Below, piece by piece: positions 43,364 to 53,288 of a DNA stretch of 64,000 bases (position 1 is the first letter of the stretch; each line of letters opens with the position of its first letter). A program made the translations under genes and the position numbers. This DNA is from Leptospira sp. WS92.C1 (lineage in GTDB: Bacteria; Spirochaetota; Leptospiria; Leptospirales; Leptospiraceae), in the NCBI RefSeq assembly GCF_040833975.1, contig NZ_CP162130.1:186001-250000 (forward strand), written 5' to 3'. The notes under the pieces were generated by a model that did not search any database, was not told the origin of the DNA, and worked only from the letters and a program-made list of their open reading frames with translations.

Positions 43364-44311
43364 ATGAAATTCCTCCGCTGCATCGTAACGTTTACTCTGA
43401 TCGGAAATTTATATTGTCGTCCCGTTTTTACTCCGTTTTTAGATTCCAAAAAAATTAGAGTTCCGGCTGACGGAAAGACAAACGTAGTTGTAACGATTAC
43501 GAATCCGATTTTTGGAGATCCCGATTCGTTTGATTTGGAAGGATCCAAGGATTGGCCGCTGCAGGTTTTGTCCCAAGAAAAAATCGATCAAAAAGAAATC
43601 TTAAGATTAGTTGCAGGAAGAGTTCCAGGAAAATTTTTACTCCGAACCAAACGAGGAGCCGTGGCTGAAATCGAATTGTTCTCAAGGGAAGGAGATTGGG
43701 ACGAGGACGGCTTTCCGGATTCTTCGGAGCTTCGATCCGAGTCGGATCGGCAGGCGTTTCGAGATTGGTTTGTTCAAATCGCTCTTTCTCAGTATGTAAA
43801 AGAAACGAATGTTTGGAATTCTCGAGAGAGGGATTGTAGCGGATTGATTCGGTTTTCTTATAAGGAAGCTTTGAAAAATCACGATTTACTTTGGCGTGAA
43901 AAGATGGGTATCGTTCTTTCCGGAAATATTCCGGATGTCCGAGAATTTCAGTATCCGGATATACCGTCTATCGGGATCAATCTATTTCGAACCGGCGATA
44001 AAACGTTTGGAGTTTTTGCCGATGCGGAGAGTTTAGAAAAATACAACACCTTTTTTGTATCCAAATATCTGGAATACGGTCTTTCGGGTGATGTTTTGTT
44101 TTTTAGAGAGGATCGCGGTTTGGGAACCAATTTTCATTCCATGATTTTGGTGGAAGAAAATAAAGAGAATCCGCTTTTGTTGTATCATACCGGATCCCAG
44201 AGAGGGATTCAATTGATTCGAACCAAGGAATTGTTTCGGAGCAATCGGTTTTCTCCGGAGCCTAACAATCCTTTTTTTTTGGGAATTTATCGTTTTCGTA
44301 TTTTAGAATGA
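43364..44311 (+). CDS. DUF1175 (YfaT-like) lipoprotein
   Basis: About 315 residues. Signal peptide [16 protein letters not shown] gives a lipobox Cys. The DUF1175 core has [15 protein letters not shown] and [20 protein letters not shown], with a Cys and a His that resemble an NlpC/P60-like arrangement, so a peptidase-like fold is possible. In enterobacteria yfaT neighbours the alpha-2-macroglobulin gene yfaS, as here. A TTG at 43343 would add seven residues. Confidence 0.85.
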   Translation: MKFLRCIVTFTLIGNLYCRPVFTPFLDSKKIRVPADGKTNVVVTITNPIFGDPDSFDLEGSKDWPLQVLSQEKIDQKEILRLVAGRVPGKFLLRTKRGAVAEIELFSREGDWDEDGFPDSSELRSESDRQAFRDWFVQIALSQYVKETNVWNSRERDCSGLIRFSYKEALKNHDLLWREKMGIVLSGNIPDVREFQYPDIPSIGINLFRTGDKTFGVFADAESLEKYNTFFVSKYLEYGLSGDVLFFREDRGLGTNFHSMILVEENKENPLLLYHTGSQRGIQLIRTKELFRSNRFSPEPNNPFFLGIYRFRILE

Positions 44312-44320
44312 GGTAATAGA

Positions 44321-47300
44321 ATGAAACGTTTTCAGAATTCTATTCTTTGGTTGTCACTTGCGCTCGTTGTACTTTTGACGATTGCATATCGATATCCAAT
44401 TTCAGGAAGTCCTAATTTTTATTTGGGTACGGATCGCAGTTTTGGACAAGGTGAAAAACCTTATATCAATCTGGAAGGGGACGGTCGTTCTGATTACGAG
44501 TTTAGAATTTATAAAATCGCCGATCCTCAGGTTTTTCTATCTAAAAAAGTAAAAGAGAGATTGATTCAGGAAAATAACGAAGGCGCTTTCGGAAATCCGA
44601 TCGCTTTGTTTTCCAGAACTCTCAATCAGTTTCAAAGGGAATTTAGAGTCGTCGCTCGCAAGGAACTGAATTCTTCCACCCGTTCCTCGATCAAAAAGAC
44701 GTTAGGCGTGGATTACGAATCCTTTCCGAAAGGAAAACATTTGGCTGTCTCTTCCATTTTACCCGAACACGAATTGATCTCCACATTTTCAGTACCGAGT
44801 GTTTCCTCCTCTTGGGCGTATCGAAGAATTCCGGTGCCTGTGCAGGACAACGGAGTTTATCTTGTCGAAGGTGTTTCCGGTTCGAATCTTGCTTACACGG
44901 TTCTGATCAAATCGAGTTTGAATTTTTTAGTCAAACAATCCGCCGCAGAAACGTTTGTCTATGTTGCGAGAAAGGACACCGGAGAACCGGTTCCGGATGT
45001 CGATCTGACTTTGTTTAGTTTGGAAAGCGGAGGTGTATTTCATTCCTCTAAAACCGGATCGGACGGAACCTTTCATCATAAGGGAAATACTCCCGCTAAG
45101 ACTTTGATCTTGGCTAAAAAGGGGGGAGAATACGCAGTATCCGATCCTGAGTTTTATTCGAGTTCTTTTTACGGGGAAGGCGGTGCACGCGCTTATATTT
45201 ATACCGAAAGACCCGTTTATAAACCGGGTGATACGGTACAGTTTAAGGGAATCCTTCGAAACTTCAATCAGGACAATTATAAAATCGCCTCGGGAGCGGG
45301 AACGGTTTCGATCCATTCTCAAGAAGGGGGAGAGGTTTCCATTCCCGTGATTCCGATTTCGATTTCAAACGATCAGGGAACATTCTCCGGAGAATTTCAA
45401 ATTCCGGAAGGAGAATCCGTTTCACTCGGAAATTATACGCTTGTACTGAATTATCAAGACAAGACGTTCCAAACCGAGTTTGCGGTGGACGCGTATAAAA
45501 AACCGACCTTCCTTGTGACGGTTAACGTTCCTAAGTCGAATTTTTTACAAAAAGAAGAAGTCAACGCCACGGTTAAAGCCAGATATTATTACGGACAACC
45601 TTTGAGTGGGAAAGAAGTCAACTACCGAATTTTTAGAAGGCCTAAATACGATTATTCGCCTGTGGGTAAGTTGAATTTTGACGCATCCGCGGATTATTTG
45701 GAACAAGCCGGTCAGAGTGATAAACAAGAATTGGTCTATAGCGGAAAGGGAAGTTTAAATTCCAAAGGGCTTTATCCGATTCAATACAAACCCGGCAAGG
45801 TGGAAGGTGATTTCGTTTATACGGTTATCGCTTCGGTTCAATCCGAGGATATGACCTTGGACGGGGCCGCTTCTTTTTCCGTAAATAGAAGCGCGTTTTT
45901 TTTGAGAATCGAAAAGGATCAGGCCGTTTACGAACCGGGGAAAGAAAGTAAAGTAACGATCAAACTGATTCCATATGACAAAACGTTAAACGAAGTCGCA
46001 AAAAAGAAAACGATCGAAGGACGCAAGGTCGAATTGGTTCTTTACAATCGGGACATTCAACATTCATCGGAAGGAGGTCGATCTAAAATTTCCAAAATCA
46101 CTGCTGCTACTTCGGCTCTCGGAACCGCGGATATCACGTTTCTGATTCCCAAAAGAGGACAGTATATCATCACAGCGGAGACCGAGGACGGCGATGGAAA
46201 CGAAACTCGCAGCGAAACTTTTTTTTGGGCATCTTCCATTTCCGATTCGATCGACATTCCGTTTAAAGATATCAACTTAAAACCGAGTAAGGATTTATAT
46301 GCAGTCGGAGAGAACGCTGAAATTCTCATTTTAAGTCCGATCTCAAACGGACATATCGTTTTAACGGTAGAAGGAAATCGGATCTTCAAAAGCCAAGTCG
46401 TAAAGATGAACGGAAATGCCCTCAAGTATTCCGTTAAGATCAGCCCGGAAATGAGTCCGAATTTTACGTTATCCGCCGTTCAGTTTTCAGGAAACGATGT
46501 TTATAAAAGTCAGGTGAGAGTCGTGGCTCCTCCCGAAGAAAAGTTTATCAAAGTGGATTTGGCTTCGTCAAGCAAGGTGTACAGACCGGGTGAAAAAGCG
46601 GAAATCAAACTGAGGACGACCGGACTTGGTGGAAAGCCGATTCCGGCGGAAATATCCGTGGCCGTGGTCGACGAAGCGATTTATCAGATCAAAGATGAAA
46701 AAATTCCGAATATCGGAACCTTCTTTTATCATCCTCGGAGAAATAACGTTCAAACTACTTTAGCTTCTTCTTATAAGTTTTTCGGTTATTCCGAATACAA
46801 ACGACTGAAGTTAGCATTGGATCAAAAAGGGGAATCCGGTTATTCCGCGATTAAAAACGAAGAGCAGAACAGGGATCGTTTTAAAGATACGAGTTTTTGG
46901 AACGCAAAAGTCAAAACGGCTTCGGACGGAACCGCAGTCGTCAGTTTTGTTTTACCGGATAATATCACTTCGTGGAGGGTCACCGCAATCGCAGTAACGC
47001 CGGATACAAAGGTAGGACGCGGTCAAACCAACTTTGTCACAAAAAAGGATCTGATGATTTTGGGAGGTTTACCAAGATACATTTTAAAGGGAGAATCTCA
47101 AAAAGTATCCGCGACGATTTCCAATCAAACTTCTCAGAAGTTACCGATCCATGTCTCTCTAAAAATGGAAGGCTTACAGGCGATCGGACCCGTGAATGCG
47201 GACATTACTTTGGAACCGGGTCAAAATCAATCCGTGCAATTTACGGTTCAAGCCTCTCCCGATCCGAAAATAAAATTAGCAAAACTGAATATTATGGCTT

Positions 47301-48931
47301 CGGGTGGCGGTCATTCCGATTCGATCGTATCCGAAGTGCCCTTAAAGTTATGGGGGCTGCCTCGGGTCAGCTCGGATAGTCTCGGTTTAAATCAAGGAGC
47401 ACAATCCGGGGTTTTGAAATTGGACACTCCTCAGGAGTTGGGAGATCCGCGTCTTGAAATCAGACTGAGTCCTTCCACCTTACCGGCTCTTAAACAATCG
47501 TTGGAATATCTTGCCGATTATCCATACGGATGTGTCGAGCAAACGATGAGTCGTTTTTATCCGTTGCTTTCCGCTCAAAAAGCGGGTTTTATCAACAGCC
47601 GTCTTCAAAAAGAGCTGCCTAAGATGTTGGATGTCGGATTAAAACGAATTCAAGAATTACAAAGAACCGATGGCGGTTTTGGTTGGTTTGAAGCGAATTC
47701 GGAAAGCGACGTGTTGATGTCCGCTTATGTTTTGAAAGGTCTGGCTTCGAGTCAAAAAAACGGAGCCAAGGTTTCACCAAACATCGTTTATAGGGCAAGA
47801 AACTTTTTATATTCGACGTTGGACCGAGGAGATCTGACACCGAACACAAAAGCGTATGTTCTTTATGCGTTGAGTGAAAGCGGAATATTGGAAAGTTCTT
47901 TGGTGGAAGGACTTGTCAAATCGGAATCTAAGCTAAACTTTTATGGTAAAGCTTTGTTGGGATTGACTCTTTTCAATCAGGGAAAAAAGAGCGAAGCCTC
48001 TTCATGGTTTAAGAAGGTTGTTGATGAAAGCGGATTCGGAAAAAAACCGTTTTTAAAACTGGCTTCTTACGGAAAAAGTCCAAATTGGGAAGACGATAAG
48101 ATAGAAGGTCTATCCAGTCTTTTGAGTCTTGGAATTCGATTGAATGAGGCCGAAGTTCTTCTGAGTAATCTGGCGACCACCATTCTATCCAATCGAAACG
48201 GTTACGCATGGAATAATTCCAGAGACACTTCCGCAGCGGTTTTGAGTTTGTCAGAATATTTAACGGTTCTTAGAGAATCGGATTCCCCTGCGGAAATCGA
48301 GATCAAGCTGAACGGAAGTGTTCTTAAGAACGTCACCATTTCACCAAAGACGGAAGACAGCGAATTATTCAAGATCACCGTCGCGCACGATTTGATTCAT
48401 TCGGGGGAAAATCGGGTCGAGATCGTTAAAAAAGACGGCCCTGTTTTTTACGCGACTGCTTCTCTTTTTTACAAGGATCGATCCAAAAAAATCTCATCTT
48501 ATTCCAACGGAATCCAAGTAAAACGAAAATACTATAAAGTTAAACCCGGATCCGACGGATCCGGAATCGAGGTCTCGGAGACAAAATCATTTTCCATCGG
48601 CGATCTTGTATTAGTGGAATTGAATGTAGTTAAGGAAGGAAATCCCGATTCTTACTTTATGGTCGAAGACGTTTTGTTGCCTGGATTTTCGTTTCTAAAA
48701 CGGGATGCGGAGTATCTTTCAGGAGATCGAAAGGTGGAATATGAATCCCGTCAGATTTTTGACGATCGTGCGGTCTTTTTTGTATCGGGTCCGAAGAAAG
48801 AATTTACGATTCGTTATTTTCTCAGGGCCGAAGTCGGCGGAAAGTATAAGGCGATTCCGGGAAGGGCATTTCTGATGTATTATCCCGAGGTAACGGGAGC
48901 GAGCGCGGACGATGAAATCTTGGTGGATTGA
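44321..48931 (+). CDS. Bacterial alpha-2-macroglobulin
   Basis: 1536 residues, the size of YfaS/YfhM proteins. An N-terminal membrane anchor (about 8-25) precedes MG-type beta domains: AYIYTERPVYKPGDTVQFKG marks MG1/2-like repeats and the bait-region part lies near 800-870. DTSFWNAKVKTASDGTAVVS starts the A2M core. The thioester-domain motif is YGCVEQ with Cys1071, so the CxEQ thioester appears intact, followed by a TED (DGGFGWFEA). Such proteins trap proteases in the periplasm. It is tightly linked to DUF1175, DUF2135, a transpeptidase and DUF2138 genes. Confidence 0.95.
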   Translation: MKRFQNSILWLSLALVVLLTIAYRYPISGSPNFYLGTDRSFGQGEKPYINLEGDGRSDYEFRIYKIADPQVFLSKKVKERLIQENNEGAFGNPIALFSRTLNQFQREFRVVARKELNSSTRSSIKKTLGVDYESFPKGKHLAVSSILPEHELISTFSVPSVSSSWAYRRIPVPVQDNGVYLVEGVSGSNLAYTVLIKSSLNFLVKQSAAETFVYVARKDTGEPVPDVDLTLFSLESGGVFHSSKTGSDGTFHHKGNTPAKTLILAKKGGEYAVSDPEFYSSSFYGEGGARAYIYTERPVYKPGDTVQFKGILRNFNQDNYKIASGAGTVSIHSQEGGEVSIPVIPISISNDQGTFSGEFQIPEGESVSLGNYTLVLNYQDKTFQTEFAVDAYKKPTFLVTVNVPKSNFLQKEEVNATVKARYYYGQPLSGKEVNYRIFRRPKYDYSPVGKLNFDASADYLEQAGQSDKQELVYSGKGSLNSKGLYPIQYKPGKVEGDFVYTVIASVQSEDMTLDGAASFSVNRSAFFLRIEKDQAVYEPGKESKVTIKLIPYDKTLNEVAKKKTIEGRKVELVLYNRDIQHSSEGGRSKISKITAATSALGTADITFLIPKRGQYIITAETEDGDGNETRSETFFWASSISDSIDIPFKDINLKPSKDLYAVGENAEILILSPISNGHIVLTVEGNRIFKSQVVKMNGNALKYSVKISPEMSPNFTLSAVQFSGNDVYKSQVRVVAPPEEKFIKVDLASSSKVYRPGEKAEIKLRTTGLGGKPIPAEISVAVVDEAIYQIKDEKIPNIGTFFYHPRRNNVQTTLASSYKFFGYSEYKRLKLALDQKGESGYSAIKNEEQNRDRFKDTSFWNAKVKTASDGTAVVSFVLPDNITSWRVTAIAVTPDTKVGRGQTNFVTKKDLMILGGLPRYILKGESQKVSATISNQTSQKLPIHVSLKMEGLQAIGPVNADITLEPGQNQSVQFTVQASPDPKIKLAKLNIMASGGGHSDSIVSEVPLKLWGLPRVSSDSLGLNQGAQSGVLKLDTPQELGDPRLEIRLSPSTLPALKQSLEYLADYPYGCVEQTMSRFYPLLSAQKAGFINSRLQKELPKMLDVGLKRIQELQRTDGGFGWFEANSESDVLMSAYVLKGLASSQKNGAKVSPNIVYRARNFLYSTLDRGDLTPNTKAYVLYALSESGILESSLVEGLVKSESKLNFYGKALLGLTLFNQGKKSEASSWFKKVVDESGFGKKPFLKLASYGKSPNWEDDKIEGLSSLLSLGIRLNEAEVLLSNLATTILSNRNGYAWNNSRDTSAAVLSLSEYLTVLRESDSPAEIEIKLNGSVLKNVTISPKTEDSELFKITVAHDLIHSGENRVEIVKKDGPVFYATASLFYKDRSKKISSYSNGIQVKRKYYKVKPGSDGSGIEVSETKSFSIGDLVLVELNVVKEGNPDSYFMVEDVLLPGFSFLKRDAEYLSGDRKVEYESRQIFDDRAVFFVSGPKKEFTIRYFLRAEVGGKYKAIPGRAFLMYYPEVTGASADDEILVD

Positions 48932-48943
48932 TCGGAGGTTTTT

Positions 48944-49633
48944 ATGAAATTTAGAATGTTTACTTTGAATCGAATTCAGACTCCGTTTTTGATTTTATTT
49001 TTATCTTTTTCAGCGATAGATTCCCAATCCTTGATCATAGAATCACCAAACGGCGGTTTTACGACGGAAAGAATTCAGAAAATTTCCGGTACGATTTCCG
49101 GTTCGACCGGTGAAAGAGTGACCGTCGTTCTCAACGGGATTCCGCAAACGGTTTCTGTAAGCGGTGGAAGATTTTCCATGAACGCGGTCGTCGCACCCGG
49201 AAATAATCTAGTCGAAGTCAAGGCCGGAAAGGTCTCGGAAAAGGTTTCTTTTTTTGCAAAGGTTCCTCCGAGGGATATCAAGGTCGTATTGATTTGGGAT
49301 ACTCAGACCGATGTGGACCTTTGGGTGATCGATCCGAAAGGAGAGAAATGTTATTATTCTCATCCTTCCACGGAGTCGGGCGGAAACTTAGACGTGGACG
49401 TGATCGACGGATTCGGACCGGAAACGTTTACGATGGCGAAGGCGCTTCCGGGAAACTATTCGGTTCAAGTTCAATATTACGGTTCCTATAATAAACCGAT
49501 CACCAGAGTAAACGCGTATGTTGTTCTTTACGAAGGAAAGTCGAATGAAAAAAGAATGCGGTTTCAGTTTGTAATGACCCGCTCTCAACAGGTGTATCAT
49601 TTGGCGAATTTCGATATCGAACCGGAGAACTAA
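48944..49633 (+). CDS. DUF2135 (YfaP-like) exported protein
   Basis: 229 residues with a signal peptide, an N-terminal Ig-like domain (residues about 30-105) and a C-terminal DUF2135 domain: VVLIWDTQTDVDLWVIDPKG, DVDVIDGFGPETFTMA and YSVQVQYYG. GGAGG precedes the ATG. In the yfa cluster this protein accompanies alpha-2-macroglobulin; its exact role is unknown. Confidence 0.9.
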   Translation: MKFRMFTLNRIQTPFLILFLSFSAIDSQSLIIESPNGGFTTERIQKISGTISGSTGERVTVVLNGIPQTVSVSGGRFSMNAVVAPGNNLVEVKAGKVSEKVSFFAKVPPRDIKVVLIWDTQTDVDLWVIDPKGEKCYYSHPSTESGGNLDVDVIDGFGPETFTMAKALPGNYSVQVQYYGSYNKPITRVNAYVVLYEGKSNEKRMRFQFVMTRSQQVYHLANFDIEPEN

Positions 49634-49637
49634 AGAG

Positions 49638-50759
49638 TTGTATTTGTCTTTTCAAATTGATTGTAGATCGGTTCCAAAACTATTGCAGCTTTTGATTTAT
49701 CTTTCGATCGGAATTTTATTTCCGGTCGAAGCGCAGAAAACCAATTCTACCCGATTTCGTTATTTGGATTCCGTGATTCAAAGTTATGAAAAAAAAAACA
49801 CGGATTCCAAATCTTCGGTTTTGATTTTGGAAATGGAATCCGGAATTGTTCGTTATGTGTTTCGGCCCGAAATCGCGATTGAAAGAAAATTTTCTCCGGG
49901 TTCTCTTTTTAAAACGTTTTCGGCGCTCGTTTTTTTAAAATACAAAAACGCATTTTCGTATTCTCCCGAACAAACAATCGACTGTGCGGGAAAATTTTAT
50001 CCCGAAGAAACTATGGAAATTACCAAAGGCGATTTTTCTACGTTTCATCTCCCAAAGGATCAAAATGGAAAAAATTATCTAAGGTGTTCGTTAGCGGAAG
50101 GACACGGCAAAGTAAATTTAGAACAGGCATTGGTCCGATCTTGTAACGTTTACTTTTTAAAAATCGCGGGTAAGAATCCGAATTTGTTTTTCTCAAAATT
50201 AAAAACAGACTGGGACTTAACGAATTCCACCGAAGCAAGACTGAAACCTTATTTGGAACCTTCGGGAAATTTTGAAGATAATACGACTCAATTGAGAATG
50301 GTGAGTTCCGCAATCGGTGAAGGAAGCTTTTTAGTCAGTCCTTTGAAAATTTCCCAATTGTATTCTTCGATTTGGTCTTTCGGGCATCGACTTTCTCCTT
50401 CTTGGGAAACTGCGAAGAGAATGAAGGTGAGCGAAAATCCGTTTTCAAATCGAGATTTGCATTTTGTATCTTCGATGTTATCCGAAGTTCCGGAGACAGG
50501 AACTCTCAAAGGATTGAAGGAATGGAATGATTCCAACATAGAGATCCTTGGCGCTAAAACAGGAACCGGTACACAATATGCTAAAAAATACAAGACCCAC
50601 GGATGGGTGACTTTGCTTTTTAAACGAAAGAATCAGGATTATATACTTACGGTTTTTGTGGAAAAAGGTTCCGGCGGTAAAGAAGCCAAAGACTTAGTTT
50701 TAAACATATTAAAAGAGATCGGAAGACGGGATTCGCAACTCTCTTGGAGAAAAGAATGA
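49638..50759 (+). CDS. Penicillin-binding transpeptidase domain protein
   Basis: 373 residues with a signal or anchor and a serine transpeptidase fold: SPGSLFKTFSALVF with the SxxK pair Ser89/Lys92, RSCNVYF as SxN, and GAKTGTGTQ as KTG. There is no glycosyltransferase domain. In other bacteria alpha-2-macroglobulin pairs with PBP1C; here a stand-alone transpeptidase takes that place. Start TTG after GGAGAAC, 4 nt after the DUF2135 gene. Substrate (cross-linking or beta-lactamase-like) cannot be told. Confidence 0.88.
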   Translation: MYLSFQIDCRSVPKLLQLLIYLSIGILFPVEAQKTNSTRFRYLDSVIQSYEKKNTDSKSSVLILEMESGIVRYVFRPEIAIERKFSPGSLFKTFSALVFLKYKNAFSYSPEQTIDCAGKFYPEETMEITKGDFSTFHLPKDQNGKNYLRCSLAEGHGKVNLEQALVRSCNVYFLKIAGKNPNLFFSKLKTDWDLTNSTEARLKPYLEPSGNFEDNTTQLRMVSSAIGEGSFLVSPLKISQLYSSIWSFGHRLSPSWETAKRMKVSENPFSNRDLHFVSSMLSEVPETGTLKGLKEWNDSNIEILGAKTGTGTQYAKKYKTHGWVTLLFKRKNQDYILTVFVEKGSGGKEAKDLVLNILKEIGRRDSQLSWRKE

Positions 50760-52579
50760 AAGATAAAATCAAAATTTGGATTGAGAATGGTAAAACTTTT
50801 CTGAACGAAATGAAAGTAAGATTGAATTTGGAAAAGTATGTTTTTCTTTTCAAGGATCAAATTTGGAAAAGCCCGAAAACGCGTTATCCTTTTTTAGGAA
50901 TCTCCGTTTTACTACTTATCGTTTTTTCTTATCTGATTTTCAGAGATAAATATTCGATCGATTCGTCCATCGAAGATCCTGCGTATTTGATTCCGGAAGA
51001 TGCGGAACTTTTAGTGGAAATTTTTCGTCCGGAGGATTTTGTTCAGGATCTTTTCAAAACAAATATCGGTAAAAAACTTTCGGAGGACGGAACGTTTCGA
51101 AAAATTTTGACTCTTCCTGAATTGAGAAAGGTCAGTTCGGTTTTATATTTATTGGAGGCAAAGGCGGGAATTTTAACCGAACCTTCCCGATTAACGACTT
51201 TGTTTGACGGTCCTGTGGCGACCGCATTGTTTGAAAAATCGCAATGGCTTGTCGTCGGAAAGGCCAGCGTCAAATCAAGATTAGGTGTAAGTCTTCTTAC
51301 TTTGTTTCAAGGAGAAAAGATAGCGGGTTCGCAATCGGATTCTAAAATCAAAACGGTCGTCCCATCCGCAACCGAAACGAATGATGAAAATCAAACCGGG
51401 TCCGAAAAAACTCATAGCGCGGACGATTTTACAGACCAATTTGCGGTCGGCTCCCAGAAATTTGGAAATTTAGAAGCGTATCAGTATGAATTCGGAAATG
51501 AAAAAGTTTTTATAACGACTTTGGGAAATTTTATCCTGATTACCAATTCCAAAATCATACTCGATCGTTCTTTAGGTTTGGCGTCTTCGATTCAAAGTTC
51601 CTCTTTTGGAAATTTGTTAGGATACAAAGATTTAAAAAAATCCGCAAAGAAAAAAGAGAATAAACTTTTATTGTTCGCGGGTAAAAATTCACTTTTAACT
51701 CCGATTTTAAAACCGAGCTTTGAAAGTTCCGGTCTTGGTTTACTTTTAGGTTGGCAAGATTACGGATCGTTGGAAGGAGAGGTTTATCGAATCGGAGGAA
51801 ATCAAACCGAAAATACCGCACCGACAACAACGAAGCAAAATGTATCTAAAATCATTCCAAAAGACGTGAGCGTCGTGTTTTATTCCGAAATCCTCAAACC
51901 GGCCGATGTTTGGCGAACGTTAACCACATTGGATGGAGAATGGAAGGATTTTTCCGCAGGCTTTAGCGATTTCGCCGAAAGTGCGGGAATCGAAGCGGAA
52001 GACTATTTTCAAAATGCGCAGGGTTTAGGGTTTTCCTTTCACGGTTTGGATTTACGAAACGGAATGATTTATCCAAGATTCGGAATTTCCTTATCTTCTT
52101 CGGTTGGCGACGATCGGCTTTTGAAGTCCGTTTTTAAAGTAGGATCTCCTTCGAAACAGAGATTTCAGAATTCGGAGTTTACCTCCTATTCGCTAAAACA
52201 AGGCGGTTATTACAGCCCGGCTTCCGTTCGATTGGGGGAATGGACGTTTTTGTCTTCGGATCGAAAAAGCGCCGAGGAAACCATTTCGGCAAAAAACGGA
52301 AATCGGCCAAATCAGGGAGATTTATTTGCTTTGCCTTCGATACAAGATCACCGCGAATATCCCCATCATTTCCAAATCTATATTCCAAATTTATTAAATG
52401 ATTTGGAACAATTTTATCTGTATGGTGCGAGGAATTCGACTGAATATACTTCCAAGACCATCGATAGGGATATTAAACCTTTTTTTGATAAACTCAGGAT
52501 TTATTCGAGAGTATCGATTTCTTTTGGAAAGGGCAAGGCTGGGGAATCTTGGGGAAAGTTTAAAATCATTTCCGAGTAA
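50756..52579 (+). CDS. DUF2138 (YfaA-like) membrane protein
   Basis: About 607 residues: a cytosolic start, one membrane segment (YPFLGISVLLLIVFSYLIF) and a large periplasmic domain with PEDAELLVEIFRPEDF and repeated LSSSVGDDRLLKSVFKVG-like stretches. This fits the YfaA/DUF2138 proteins of the yfa cluster. The ATG overlaps the transpeptidase stop (ATGA). Ends 5 nt before the convergent metallopeptidase gene. Confidence 0.75.
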   Translation: MKDKIKIWIENGKTFLNEMKVRLNLEKYVFLFKDQIWKSPKTRYPFLGISVLLLIVFSYLIFRDKYSIDSSIEDPAYLIPEDAELLVEIFRPEDFVQDLFKTNIGKKLSEDGTFRKILTLPELRKVSSVLYLLEAKAGILTEPSRLTTLFDGPVATALFEKSQWLVVGKASVKSRLGVSLLTLFQGEKIAGSQSDSKIKTVVPSATETNDENQTGSEKTHSADDFTDQFAVGSQKFGNLEAYQYEFGNEKVFITTLGNFILITNSKIILDRSLGLASSIQSSSFGNLLGYKDLKKSAKKKENKLLLFAGKNSLLTPILKPSFESSGLGLLLGWQDYGSLEGEVYRIGGNQTENTAPTTTKQNVSKIIPKDVSVVFYSEILKPADVWRTLTTLDGEWKDFSAGFSDFAESAGIEAEDYFQNAQGLGFSFHGLDLRNGMIYPRFGISLSSSVGDDRLLKSVFKVGSPSKQRFQNSEFTSYSLKQGGYYSPASVRLGEWTFLSSDRKSAEETISAKNGNRPNQGDLFALPSIQDHREYPHHFQIYIPNLLNDLEQFYLYGARNSTEYTSKTIDRDIKPFFDKLRIYSRVSISFGKGKAGESWGKFKIISE

Positions 52580-52583
52580 AAAC

Positions 52584-53288
52584 TCATTTTGATTTTAGAA
52601 ACTCCAAATAAAGGGACTTCCATTTTTTTTCCTGCGTTTCCGTTTTTAAAAGAGTTCGAAATTTACTTTCCCCCAGGGTTTTTAAAATCCAATTTCCCCA
52701 AGTCGAAAGAAGTTTGTATTTTTTGAATTCCTCCTTTTTCGAAGCGGTTTTCCGATTGAATTTTCGGAATTGCTCCCAAGATTTTGGAAAATCCAAAAGA
52801 TTTTTGCTCACAACCGGATTTGTAGGGTATAACGCCTCGCAATACGATTCTTCCAGCCACTTTAGACTTTCTTCCGCTTGATGAGGAGAGAGAAAATGGC
52901 AGATCTCATGCCGAATCAACGAAGTCAGTATATTTCGTTTTTCTAATATTTTTGGATTTTGAAAGTAGAACCGATTTCTCTCCGGAATAAAACGAGCCGC
53001 TATGTAAGACGGTTGTCCGCTCATACGGGTAAAAATCGAAGTTGTTTCAAAAATCAAAATGGACGTTTCTCCGGGGGTTTTGAGATTGAGACGTTCCGAT
53101 TCTTGTCTCAATGCCGATTCAAATTGATCAGCAAAGTCTTTTAAAATCATATCGATTTGAGATGCTGAAGTCGACTTTGGATCTTTAAAAAAATAGAATT
53201 CGTAACCTTCGAGTTTGTATCGAACCGGTTCAGAGGAAAGACTCCAATTTAAGAACAGAAAGGGAATCAGTATTAAAGTCTGTTTCAA
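52584..53288 (-). CDS. Exported gluzincin-type metallopeptidase
   Basis: 234 residues with a signal peptide (TLILIPFLFLNWSLS). The zinc motif is RHEICHFL (His127, Glu128, His131) and a downstream WLEESYCEALYP supplies the likely third ligand Glu, the gluzincin pattern. The catalytic core is small and looks like peptidase MA-type domains. It overlaps the SpoIID-like gene by 4 nt. Substrate unknown; probably envelope proteins. Confidence 0.75.
   Translation of the reverse strand: MKQTLILIPFLFLNWSLSSEPVRYKLEGYEFYFFKDPKSTSASQIDMILKDFADQFESALRQESERLNLKTPGETSILIFETTSIFTRMSGQPSYIAARFIPERNRFYFQNPKILEKRNILTSLIRHEICHFLSPHQAEESLKWLEESYCEALYPTNPVVSKNLLDFPKSWEQFRKFNRKTASKKEEFKKYKLLSTWGNWILKTLGESKFRTLLKTETQEKKWKSLYLEFLKSK

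Noticed and set aside
44321..48931. Large protein as an adhesin or RTX-type toxin
   Set aside because: Domain order, CxEQ thioester and yfa-type neighbours identify alpha-2-macroglobulin.
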